Of a DNA stretch of 64,000 nt, positions 56,714-64,000 are shown one piece after another. The stretch is from Microbacterium sp. YJN-G (GTDB taxonomy: Bacteria; Actinomycetota; Actinomycetes; Actinomycetales; Microbacteriaceae): the NCBI RefSeq assembly GCF_015040615.1, contig NZ_CP060402.1, positions 2,852,001 through 2,916,000 of the forward strand, in the 5' to 3' direction. The translations under genes and the position numbers were made by a program. Every line of letters begins with the position of its first letter. Position 1 is the stretch's first letter. The notes beneath the pieces are model-generated. The model made no database searches and had not been told where the DNA came from. It saw only the letters and a list, made by a program, of their open reading frames with translations.

Positions 56714-57037
56714 GTGGCAGAGATCAATTTCTGGGACGCCGAGACGGATGACCTCATCCTCACCGCGGACATCAGACGCAACGACTCGGTGATGGAGGTG
56801 GCGGTCCGCGCGGGCGTCGAGGGCATCATCGCCGAGTGCGGCGGCTCGATGTCGTGCGGGACGTGCCACGTGTACGCGGCACCGGAAGAGAGCGCGCTGT
56901 TCGAGGAGAAGGACTCCTCCGAGGACGAGATGCTCGCCGAGATCGAGAACTGCGCGGCGAACAGCCGGCTGTCGTGCCAGATGATCCTCGTGCAGGCCGA
57001 GGGCACCGCGAACGTGCGCGTGCCGGCGGCGCCGTGA
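56714..57037 (+). CDS. [2Fe-2S] ferredoxin, adrenodoxin/putidaredoxin type
   Basis: 107 residues, the normal size. Cluster ligands Cys42, Cys48, Cys51 and Cys88 (ECGGSMSCGTCHVY and RLSCQM) give the C-x5-C-x2-C...C pattern of P450 redox partners. Acidic residues around 67-80 form the usual docking surface. Two GTG starts are possible: 56705 (overlapping the upstream stop) and 56714; the second is better spaced from GGAGGTG. It carries electrons from the next gene's product to the P450. Confidence 0.9.
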   Translation: MAEINFWDAETDDLILTADIRRNDSVMEVAVRAGVEGIIAECGGSMSCGTCHVYAAPEESALFEEKDSSEDEMLAEIENCAANSRLSCQMILVQAEGTANVRVPAAP

Positions 57038-58281
57038 CGGGCGCCGAGGGCGCCGCCGGCGCCGTGACGCGGGCGGGCGCCGAGGGCGCCCTGTCGACCG
57101 GCACGCTCATCGTGGGAGCCGGGCAGGCCGGATCCCAGCTGGCGCTGAGCCTGCGCCAGGGCGGCTACGAGAGCCCGGTGCTGCTCGTCGGCGACGAACC
57201 GCACCTGCCGTACCAGCGCCCTCCCCTGTCGAAGGCATACCTCGCCGGAGACGTCGAGCCCGACCGCCTACTGCTGCGCGGCGAGTCGGCCTATCAGCGC
57301 ATCGACGTGCAGGTGCTCACCGGCGACCCGGTCGTCACCGTCGATCCGGATGCCGGAGTCGCGCGCACCGCCGCCGGACGGACGATCGTCTTCGATCATC
57401 TGGCGCTGACGCTCGGTGGACGGCCGCGCGAACTGTCCGTCCCTGGGATGGTCACCGACACGGGCTTCCGGGTGCAGGGCATCCACTACCTGCGCTCGCT
57501 CGACGACGCGCGCGGACTCCGTGAACGTCTCGCCGACGCGCGCCGTGTGGTTGTGATCGGCGGCGGCTTCATCGGTCTGGAGTTCGCCGCCGGGGCCCGC
57601 AAGGCCGGCGCGGAGGTCACGGTGGTGGAAGCAGCCGGGCGGCTGATGGGCCGGGCAGTTCCTGAGGAGGTCTCCGAGTTCTACCTCGGCGCGCACGAGC
57701 GCCGAGGCACCCGCGTGCTGCTGGGCACGGGGTTGAGCGGTATCCGATCCTCAGACGGGAAGGTGACCGGCGTCGAACTCGCGGACGGCGGGATGCTCGA
57801 CGCCGACCTCGTGCTGGTCGGGGTCGGGCTGGTTCCGGAGACCGACCTGGCCATGGAGGCGGGCCTCGCCTGCGAAGGCGGGATCATCGTCGACGAGCGC
57901 TCGGCGACCAGCCATCCTCGGGTGGTCGCCGCCGGCGACTGCACCGTCGTGCACCGCACCGACGGACCGCCGGTGCGTCACGAGTCGGTGAACAATGCCG
58001 TCGAGCAGGCGAAGGCGGCCGCGGCGACGATCCTCGGCGAGCCGGCGCCCGAGCGCGTCGAGCCCTGGTTCTGGTCCGATCAATACGACCTCAAGCTGCA
58101 GATGGTCGGCCGGCCGGGCCCGGGCGACGAGCTGCAGATCGAAGGGGATCTCGCCGAGGAGAGCTTCGTGCTCGTGCACCGTGTCGGCGACCGGGTGACA
58201 GCCGTGCTCACGGTGAACAGTCCGCGTCGGTTCATGGCGGCCCGGCGCGACCTGCAGTCTTTCGCCGCGACTCTCGCCTGA
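57034..58281 (+). CDS. NAD(P)H ferredoxin reductase, putidaredoxin-reductase type
   Basis: 415 residues. FAD motif VGAGQAGSQLA near residue 27, then LPYQRPPLSKAYLAG; the NADH motif is VIGGGFIGLEFAA; HPRVVAAGDCTVV is the second FAD block. These match putidaredoxin/rhodocoxin reductases, which reduce the ferredoxin encoded just upstream. The first ~22 residues are an Ala/Gly-rich extension made of two near-repeats of AEGA, encoded by a duplicated GCGCCGAGGGCGCC stretch. GTG at 57034 overlaps the ferredoxin stop. The stop codon lies in the arm of a strong terminator. Confidence 0.88.
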   Translation: MTGAEGAAGAVTRAGAEGALSTGTLIVGAGQAGSQLALSLRQGGYESPVLLVGDEPHLPYQRPPLSKAYLAGDVEPDRLLLRGESAYQRIDVQVLTGDPVVTVDPDAGVARTAAGRTIVFDHLALTLGGRPRELSVPGMVTDTGFRVQGIHYLRSLDDARGLRERLADARRVVVIGGGFIGLEFAAGARKAGAEVTVVEAAGRLMGRAVPEEVSEFYLGAHERRGTRVLLGTGLSGIRSSDGKVTGVELADGGMLDADLVLVGVGLVPETDLAMEAGLACEGGIIVDERSATSHPRVVAAGDCTVVHRTDGPPVRHESVNNAVEQAKAAAATILGEPAPERVEPWFWSDQYDLKLQMVGRPGPGDELQIEGDLAEESFVLVHRVGDRVTAVLTVNSPRRFMAARRDLQSFAATLA

Positions 58282-58330
58282 CAGACAGAAGGGGGCGGAT
58301 GCCGTCGGCATCCGCCCCCTTCTGTCTGTC
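58280..58330. terminator. Perfect 24-bp terminator hairpin of the P450 operon
   Basis: Arms 58280..58303 and 58307..58330 are exact reverse complements around a GTC loop. The stop codon of the reductase gene is inside the left arm. It ends both the P450 operon and the convergent SDR gene. Confidence 0.82.
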
Positions 58331-58360
58331 CGTGTTACTTACCGACGTTATTGGACGGCG

Positions 58361-59077
58361 TTACTTGCCGACGACGGTCCAGCCGCCGTCGACCGGCAGG
58401 CACTGGCCGGTGACGAAGGTGGAGTCGCACAGCAGCATGCAGATGGACGACGCCATCTCCTCGGGGGCGGCGAGCCGGCCCAGCGGCATCCGCTGCTCGA
58501 CGGCCGCCACGTCGTATCCGGAGTCGATGAGATCCTCGACCATCGCGGTGCGGGTGTGGCCGGGAGCCACGGCGTTCACGCGGACGCCCAGCGGCGCCCA
58601 CTCGATCGCGAGGTTCTCGGTCAGCTGGCGTACGGCGGCCTTGGCGGGTCCGTAGTCGGCCTGGTTCACCCAGCCGCGGTATGCGGTGGTCGACGAGATC
58701 AGCACGACGGATGCGGGCCTGCCGGCCAGGCGCCTGGTGACCTCGCACGCGACGGTGAAGGCGCCGACGACGTGCACGTCGTACAGCCGGCGCAGGGCGT
58801 CCGGGCTCATCTCGAGAGCGGGCACGTAGGCCCCGCGGATGCCGTGGCTGACGACGAGCTCGGTGACGACGCCGGCATCCTGCTCGGCCTGGGCGACTGC
58901 AGCGGCGACCTCATCGACGTCGGTCAGGTCGACGCGGACGTACCCGACCTCCGGATCGGCCGGGGGCTGCAGGTCGAACACGGTGACCCTGCGGCCCCGG
59001 TGAAGGAGCTCGGCGACGACGGCCGCTCCGATTCCGCTCGATCCCCCGGTCACGATCGCGTGCACTGGCTCCGACAT
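58361..59077 (-). CDS. SDR family oxidoreductase
   Basis: 238-residue SDR: TGGSSGIGAAV, VFDLQPP, SHGIRGAY in the NNAG position, ISSTTAYRG with the Ser, DYGPAK with Tyr and Lys, and C-terminal VDGGWTV. ATG at 59077 follows GGAGG. Rightmost gene of the island, with operator 15 upstream at 59148 and a leftward TAGGGT -10 box (complement of 59130..59135). Just past its stop codon a second copy of TTACTTnCCGACG is present, a tiny duplication. Confidence 0.82.
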   Translation of the reverse strand: MSEPVHAIVTGGSSGIGAAVVAELLHRGRRVTVFDLQPPADPEVGYVRVDLTDVDEVAAAVAQAEQDAGVVTELVVSHGIRGAYVPALEMSPDALRRLYDVHVVGAFTVACEVTRRLAGRPASVVLISSTTAYRGWVNQADYGPAKAAVRQLTENLAIEWAPLGVRVNAVAPGHTRTAMVEDLIDSGYDVAAVEQRMPLGRLAAPEEMASSICMLLCDSTFVTGQCLPVDGGWTVVGK

Positions 59078-59147
59078 CCGGCCTCCTCGCCTGACTCGCC
59101 GCCCGCGTTCGCAGGCTTCCCGTCCTTCCACCCTACCCACTTCCCCA

Positions 59148-59161
59148 AGCAAACGCTAGGT
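59148..59161. promoter_or_regulatory. KstR2-type operator 15
   Basis: AGCAAACGCTAGGT, two mismatches. Upstream of the SDR gene at 59077 (-) and 12 bases beyond its -10 box; it marks the right edge of the regulon. Confidence 0.6.
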
Positions 59162-59177
59162 TTGCTCCGCTCTGATC

Positions 59178-59261
59178 GCCGAAACCCCTCATGGGTGCCG
59201 AAACCCCTCGTGATTCGCGTGATTCACGAGGGGTCTCGACACTGGTGAGGGGTTTCGGCGC
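59178..59261. repeat. 84-bp nested palindromic repeat, copy 2
   Basis: Same length, structure and orientation as copy 1 (10657..10740), with about eight substitutions. The outer GCCGAAACCCCTC / GAGGGGTTTCGGC arms are unchanged. It lies between the island's last gene and pntB. Confidence 0.8.
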
Positions 59262-59288
59262 AGCGGCGGCGCGGAGAAGCGGGCGGGG

Positions 59289-60704
59289 TCAGAGGGCCTT
59301 GATGATGTCCTCCACGCGCTCCTTCGCGTCACCGAACAGCATCTGCGCGTTCTCGCGGAAGAACAGCGGATTCTGCACACCGGCGTAGCCGGCTGCCATC
59401 GACCGCTTGAAGACGATCACGTTCTCGGCCTCCCACACCCGCAGCACCGGCATGCCCGCGATGGGGCTGCCCGGGTCCTCGGCAGCGGCCGGATTGACCG
59501 TGTCGTTGGCGCCGATCACGAGCACGACGCTGGTCGCCGCCAGCTCGTCGTTGATCTCCTCCATGCTGAGCACGATGTCGTACGGCACCTTGGCCTCGGC
59601 CAGCAGCACGTTCATGTGGCCGGGCAGCCGTCCCGCGACGGGGTGGATGCCGAAGCGCACGTCCACACCCTTGTCGCGCAGCTTCTGCACGAGGTCGGCG
59701 ACCGGGTACTGCGCTTGGGCGACGGCCATGCCGTATCCGGGGGTGATGACGACCGTCTCGGCACGCGCGAGCATGTCGGCGGCGCCGTCGGCGGTGACCT
59801 CCCGGTACTCACCGAGCTCCTCGTCTCCCGAACTCGAGGCGACGATGCCGAAGCCGCCGGCGATCACCGAGATGAACGAGCGGTTCATCGCCTTGCACAT
59901 GATGTACGACAGGTAGGCACCCGAGGATCCCACCAGCGCGCCGGTGACGATGAGCAGATCGTTGTTGAGCAGGAAGCCCGCCGCGGCGGCAGCCCATCCG
60001 GAGTAGCTGTTGAGCATCGAGACGACCACGGGCATGTCGCCGCCGCCGATGGAGGCGACGAGGTGCCAGCCGAGGGCGAACGAGAGCACGGTGACCGCGA
60101 TCAGCAGCCAGAGCTGCTGGTCGATGACGAACCAGACCGTGAGCGCGAGGAAGGCGACCAGCGCCAGCACGTTCAGCGCGTTCTTGCCCGGCAGCACCAG
60201 GGGGCGTGACGACATCTTCGCCGACAGCTTCAGGTACGCCACGATCGACCCGGTGAAGGTGACACCGCCGATGAAGACACCGATGAATACCTCGGCGTTG
60301 TGGATGCCGACCAGCTCGGCCGGGATCGGCGCGTGCGCGAGGTGGCCGTTCCAGCCGACCAGCACGGCGGCGAGTCCGACGAAGCTGTGCAGCAGGGCGA
60401 TCAGCTCGGGCATCTCGGTCATCTGCACGACCTTCGCCCGCCAGAGCCCGATCGCCGCTCCGACGAGCACGCCGACGCCGAGCAGGGTGAGGCCGAGCGC
60501 CGCGCCGCTGCCGCCCTGCGCCTGCCAGGGCAGGGCGTCGGCGACCGTGAGGGCGAGGGTGGCGCCGAGGGCGATGGCCATGCCGGCGATGCCGTAGATC
60601 ACGCCCGCGCGGGCGGATTCGTGGCGGCTGAGACCGGCCAGGCTCAGGATGAACAGCAGGGCGGCGACGATGTACGCGGCCCCGGCGAGTGCGTCGACGC
60701 TCAC
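59289..60704 (-). CDS. pntB: NAD(P) transhydrogenase subunit beta
   Basis: 471 residues: an N-terminal membrane domain of about nine helices and a C-terminal NADP-binding domain III ([43 protein letters not shown]). The enzyme couples proton entry to NADPH formation. GTG start overlaps the pntA stop (GTGA). The usual length is about 460. It supplies NADPH, which the adjacent island's monooxygenases also consume, although no operator links them. Confidence 0.93.
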   Translation of the reverse strand: MSVDALAGAAYIVAALLFILSLAGLSRHESARAGVIYGIAGMAIALGATLALTVADALPWQAQGGSGAALGLTLLGVGVLVGAAIGLWRAKVVQMTEMPELIALLHSFVGLAAVLVGWNGHLAHAPIPAELVGIHNAEVFIGVFIGGVTFTGSIVAYLKLSAKMSSRPLVLPGKNALNVLALVAFLALTVWFVIDQQLWLLIAVTVLSFALGWHLVASIGGGDMPVVVSMLNSYSGWAAAAAGFLLNNDLLIVTGALVGSSGAYLSYIMCKAMNRSFISVIAGGFGIVASSSGDEELGEYREVTADGAADMLARAETVVITPGYGMAVAQAQYPVADLVQKLRDKGVDVRFGIHPVAGRLPGHMNVLLAEAKVPYDIVLSMEEINDELAATSVVLVIGANDTVNPAAAEDPGSPIAGMPVLRVWEAENVIVFKRSMAAGYAGVQNPLFFRENAQMLFGDAKERVEDIIKAL

Positions 60705-62242
60705 TTGCTGCCCCCCTTCGTGAACATGCTGAGCATTCGGCGGGTGACGGCGAAGCCACCGAAGATGTTGATGCTGGCGACGAGCACCGCGACGGCGGCG
60801 ATGATCTGCACCACCGGGTTCGCGTCGGTGATCTGCAGCATCGCGCCGACGATGATCACACCGCTGATGGCGTTGGTGACCGACATCAGCGGGGTGTGCA
60901 GCGCGTGGTGCACCTTGCCGATGACGTAGAACCCGATGACGACGCTGAGCACGAGCACGGTGAAGTGCTGCGGCAGCGGGTCGGGCGCGATCGCGTTGAT
61001 GCCGAACAGCGCGGCGATGCCGATGACGATCAGGGCGACCCTGCGTCCGGCGGACATCTTCTTCGGCTCGGGCAGGGCGGCGGGCTCGGCCACCGGAGCG
61101 GATGCCGCGGGCGCGGCCGCGACCTGCACGGGCGGCGGCGGCCAGGTGACCGCACCGTCGCGGACGACGGTGACCGAGCGCTGGACGACGTCGTCGAAGT
61201 CGAGCGCGAGCACGCCGTCCTTGTTCGGAGTGAGCAGCGCGACGAGGTTCGCGACATTCGTGCCGTACAGCTGCGAGGCCTGGGTCGCCAGGCGCGAGGC
61301 GAGATCGGTGTAGCCGAGGATGATCACACCGTTGCCGGTGACGACGCGCTCCCCCGCGACCGAGCCTTCGACGTTGCCGCCCTGCGCCGCCGCCATGTCG
61401 ACGATCACGCTGCCCGGCTTCATGAGGGCGACATCGGACGCCGTGATCAGGCGGGGCGCCGCGCGCCCCGGGATCAGCGCCGTGGTGATGATGATGTCGA
61501 CGTCGGCGGCCTGCTCGGTGTAGATCTCGGCGGCGCGGCGGTCGTAGTCGGCACTGGTGGCCTTGGCGTAGCCGTCGGTGGACTTCTCCACCTCGACGTC
61601 GACGGCGAGGTAGGTGCCGCCGATGGACGAGACCTGGTCGGCGACCTCGGGCCGGGGGTCCGTGGCGCGCACGATCGCCCCGAGGCTGGATGCCGCACCG
61701 ATCGCGGCGAGGCCCGCGACGCCCGCACCGGCGACGAGCACCTTGGCGGGCGGCACCTTGCCGGCCGCGGTGACCTGGCCGGTGAAGAACCGGCCGAACT
61801 CGTGGGCGGCCTCGACGACCGCACGGTACCCGGCGATGTTCGCCATCGAGCTGAGCACGTCCATCGACTGGGCACGCGAGATGCGGGGCACGGCGTCGAG
61901 CGCCAGGGCGGTGATGCCGCGCTGGGCGAGCTTCTCGACCAGGTCCGGGCGCAGCGCCGGCGAGAGCAGGGCGATGATCGTCGCTCCGTCTGCGAGCCGG
62001 CCGATCTCGGCATCCGTGGGTGCGTTGATCTTCAGCACCACCGGGCTCGCCCAGGCATCCGCGGCGGCGACGATCTGCGCGCCCGCGTCACGGTACTCGT
62101 CGTCGGGGTACGACGAGCGCGCTCCGGCGCCTTGTTCGACGGCCACCTCGTAGCCGAGCTTGAGCAGGGTCTGCACGGTGTCCGGCGTCGCGGCGACCCG
62201 CGCCTCGTCCGGCCCTTCCCGCACGATTCCGATCTGCGTCAT
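60701..62242 (-). CDS. pntA: NAD(P) transhydrogenase subunit alpha, domains I and II fused
   Basis: 513 residues. Domain I (1-~375) is alanine-dehydrogenase-like and binds [40 protein letters not shown] and [15 protein letters not shown]. An Ala/Pro-rich linker leads to domain II with four helices (residues ~425-500). In many actinobacteria these are two genes; here they are one. ATG at 62242 follows GGAAGGATCGCG. A TAGTGT -10 box (complement of 62286..62291) lies upstream in an AT-rich gap. Confidence 0.92.
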   Translation of the reverse strand: MTQIGIVREGPDEARVAATPDTVQTLLKLGYEVAVEQGAGARSSYPDDEYRDAGAQIVAAADAWASPVVLKINAPTDAEIGRLADGATIIALLSPALRPDLVEKLAQRGITALALDAVPRISRAQSMDVLSSMANIAGYRAVVEAAHEFGRFFTGQVTAAGKVPPAKVLVAGAGVAGLAAIGAASSLGAIVRATDPRPEVADQVSSIGGTYLAVDVEVEKSTDGYAKATSADYDRRAAEIYTEQAADVDIIITTALIPGRAAPRLITASDVALMKPGSVIVDMAAAQGGNVEGSVAGERVVTGNGVIILGYTDLASRLATQASQLYGTNVANLVALLTPNKDGVLALDFDDVVQRSVTVVRDGAVTWPPPPVQVAAAPAASAPVAEPAALPEPKKMSAGRRVALIVIGIAALFGINAIAPDPLPQHFTVLVLSVVIGFYVIGKVHHALHTPLMSVTNAISGVIIVGAMLQITDANPVVQIIAAVAVLVASINIFGGFAVTRRMLSMFTKGGSK

Positions 62243-62285
62243 CGCGATCCTTCCATCGACATTCATCTCAACGTCTGCTGCGCTC

Positions 62286-62291
62286 ACACTA
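62286..62291 (-). promoter_or_regulatory. -10 box (TAGTGT) of pntAB
   Basis: Read on the minus strand, 44 bases before the pntA ATG. The gap 62243..62377 is the most AT-rich stretch of this flank. Confidence 0.4.
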
Positions 62292-62377
62292 CTGACGGGC
62301 CATGAAGGAACAGCGCGATATCAGGGTTCGTGACTATTAAACTTCCCGGGTTCTTTACGAAACGGAAAATCGCCCGC

Positions 62378-64000
62378 TCAGCGGCCCGACACCTGGCCGA
62401 ACAGCTTCGCGATCGGCGCGATGATCAGCGGGCGCGCGGCGAACCAGGCTCCGGCGATCACGGCGATGGCGAGCACGAACACCCAGAATCCGGTCCAGAC
62501 ATCCGCGTACGCGATGCCGTCGACCGAACCCTGCGCCGCGAACATGTGGTTCAGGTTGCGCAGCATCCCCGTGAGCATGACCAGCGCGACGTGCACGATG
62601 ATGAACGCGACGAAGTACAGCATCACCGGGAAGTGCAGCGCACGCGCCCAGTCGAGCGGGTAGGCCTTCGACAGCTTCTCGGCCTTCTTCGGCCACATCC
62701 CCGACATGCGGAAGCCGGTGACAGCAGCGAGCGGGGCCGCGATGAACACGGTCGTGAAGTAGGCCAGCTGCTGCAGGCTGTTGTAGTTCACCCAGCCGTT
62801 CTCGGTCGGCCAGTCGAACGAGACGTACTGCAGCGCGGCCGACAGCGCGTTCGGGAACACCTCCCAGCTGGTGGGCACGATGCGCACCCAGTGGCCGGTG
62901 ACGATGATCAGCACGACGAAGATCACGCCGTTGACGAGCCAGAGCACGTCGAGCGCCTGGTGGAACCAGATGGTCAGGCTGGTCTTACCCTTGGGGTTGC
63001 GCCGCGGCGTCCAGAACACCGTCGGACGCTTCTCGGTGCGCACGCGCAGGCCCGAGCGGATGATCAGCACCATCAGGAACATGTTGAAGAAGTGCTGCCA
63101 CCCGACCCACGGCGCGAAGCCGGGCTCGACCTCGATCGCCGGGTGGTACTCGCCGGGGAAGGCCGCCAGGAAGTCCTGCATGAACGACAGGCTCAGGAAC
63201 GCCCGCACGAGGAACACCCCGGCGACGGCCAGCAGGCCGAGGCCCGCGAGAGCGAGGAGACCGGCGATGGCCTGCGGCCAGGCCGGACGCAGCTTCGAGG
63301 GCTCACGCTCCGGCGTCGTGGCGTGGCGCGGCGCCCGGCCCGCCCACACGGTACGCGTGAACGGCAGCGGTGCGGAGACGTCGGTCCCGGTGGATGCCAC
63401 GACCCCGGCGGTCTGCGCAGCGGCCGGCACGGCCTGCTGCTGCGCGGTCTCGGCGGGTGCGACCTCGGCGGGTGCGACCTCTGCGGGCGCGGTCGGCACG
63501 GTCACACGGGCAGCACCGGCGGGCGGCCACGGCTCGCCTCCGGCGACGCGCGGCAGTCCGCGGCGCAGGGCCGCACCGTCCGCCGTCTCGGTGGCGGGGG
63601 CGACGGATGCGGCAGCCGCGGTGGGCTGCGCGGTCCGGGTCTGCACGGCAGCGGATGCCGGAGCCTGAGCAGCCTGCTGCGTGGGAGCAGCGGCCGGTGC
63701 AACGGCATCCGCCACTGCGGCGGGAGCGGCCGTCGTCGCGGGAGGCCACGGCTCGCCGCCGGCGACCCGCGGCAGTCCGCGACGCAGCGCGGCGGGCGCC
63801 CCGGCAACCGGCGCGGCCGGAGCCGCGGTGGGCTCAGCGGATGCAACGGGCGTCGCGGATGCAGCAGGCGACGTCGTCTCGGCGGCCACCGCAACGTCAG
63901 CGGGCGCAGCATCGGCCGCGTCAGCAGGCACGGCTGCCGCAACGGCATCCGCCTCCACCTCGATCGCCGGGGGCCAGGGCTCGCCGCCCTTCACCCGCGG
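62378..64000 (-). CDS. Cytochrome b/b6-domain membrane protein with repetitive N-terminus (partial)
   Basis: The 5' end lies beyond the right edge; about 540 C-terminal residues are visible. The C-terminal ~300 form a di-heme-type cytochrome b561/b6-like bundle with His in GWQHFFNMFLM, IWFHQALDVLW, LHFPVMLYF and IIVHVALVM. The remaining N-terminal part is Ala/Pro/Thr-rich and contains LRRGLPRVAGGEPWPPA twice plus a third GGEPWPPAIEV at the window edge. Such proteins act as membrane electron-transfer subunits, often with a molybdopterin oxidoreductase. Ending at 62378 just upstream of the pntAB promoter. Partner proteins are not in the window. Confidence 0.8.
   Translation of the reverse strand, partial: PRVKGGEPWPPAIEVEADAVAAAVPADAADAAPADVAVAAETTSPAASATPVASAEPTAAPAAPVAGAPAALRRGLPRVAGGEPWPPATTAAPAAVADAVAPAAAPTQQAAQAPASAAVQTRTAQPTAAAASVAPATETADGAALRRGLPRVAGGEPWPPAGAARVTVPTAPAEVAPAEVAPAETAQQQAVPAAAQTAGVVASTGTDVSAPLPFTRTVWAGRAPRHATTPEREPSKLRPAWPQAIAGLLALAGLGLLAVAGVFLVRAFLSLSFMQDFLAAFPGEYHPAIEVEPGFAPWVGWQHFFNMFLMVLIIRSGLRVRTEKRPTVFWTPRRNPKGKTSLTIWFHQALDVLWLVNGVIFVVLIIVTGHWVRIVPTSWEVFPNALSAALQYVSFDWPTENGWVNYNSLQQLAYFTTVFIAAPLAAVTGFRMSGMWPKKAEKLSKAYPLDWARALHFPVMLYFVAFIIVHVALVMLTGMLRNLNHMFAAQGSVDGIAYADVWTGFWVFVLAIAVIAGAWFAARPLIIAPIAKLFGQVSGR

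Noticed and set aside
58335..58374. Duplicated end of the SDR gene (TTACTTnCCGACG twice)
   Set aside because: Only about 13 bases are repeated; too short to call a gene fragment or element.
11402..59077. Integrase-driven genomic island with att sites at a tRNA
   Set aside because: No tRNA, integrase or transposase gene was recognised; composition of the block is similar to the flanks.
1..64000. CRISPR arrays, rRNA, tRNA or riboswitches
   Set aside because: No regularly spaced repeats, tRNA cloverleaf or rRNA-like sequence was found on either strand by eye; riboswitch leaders would need a covariance-model search to exclude.

Overview
The window is a high-GC, gene-dense actinobacterial chromosome segment. 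The GC content, the ATGA/GTGA/TGATG stop-start overlaps, the leaderless-type TAGAGT promoters and the frequent GGATGCC codon pairs suggest Microbacteriaceae, probably Microbacterium; this is inference, since no rRNA or tRNA gene is present to confirm it. Both ends cut a gene: a BCCT-type transporter at the left and a cytochrome b-like membrane protein at the right.

Left flank (1 to about 11.4 kb) is housekeeping and amino-acid catabolism: ornithine aminotransferase with a dimethylargininase-like hydrolase, a medium-chain dehydrogenase, a small membrane protein with its XRE regulator, a large PutA, a proline-rich membrane protein, a thioesterase, an acetyltransferase and coaE. Right flank (about 59.2 to 64 kb) is pntB, pntA and the cytochrome b-like gene.

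Between coaE and pntBA lies a catabolic island of about 47.7 kb (11.4 to 59.1 kb). It carries recognisable counterparts of the actinobacterial KstR2 regulon, which degrades the steroid C/D-ring remnant HIP: fadD3, kstR2, fadE30, ipdF, fadA6, echA20, ipdA, ipdB, ipdC and a three-gene acyl-CoA dehydrogenase set resembling fadE31-33. No A/B-ring genes (kstD, kshAB, hsaABCD) and no Mce4 importer are visible. Added to the core are a second ipdAB pair, a P450/ferredoxin/ferredoxin-reductase/epoxide-hydrolase operon, a second epoxide hydrolase, a PadR-controlled Baeyer-Villiger-type monooxygenase plus esterase, an old-yellow-enzyme reductase, ten SDR or SDR-like genes, five NTF2/SnoaL-like small proteins (one frameshifted), an aldo/keto reductase, a LIV-type ABC importer and an MFS transporter.

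The island is tied together by at least 15 operator-like palindromes that fit the published KstR2 consensus AnCAAGnnCTTGnT with one to three mismatches. They sit in nearly every divergent promoter region of the island. Several occupy the spacer between the -35 region and a TAGnnT-type -10 box, so one TetR repressor (32124..32735) probably controls the whole block.

My reading is that the organism imports HIP or a HIP-like oxygenated polycyclic acid, ligates it to CoA (FadD3), beta-oxidises it and opens both rings (EchA20, IpdC, IpdAB), with the extra oxygenases and hydrolases handling substituents or a related terpenoid-like substrate. The island is bracketed by two direct copies of an 84-bp nested palindromic repeat (10657..10740 and 59178..59261). 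No transposase, integrase, CRISPR array or RNA gene was recognised, and no stretch longer than 300 bases lacks a gene.
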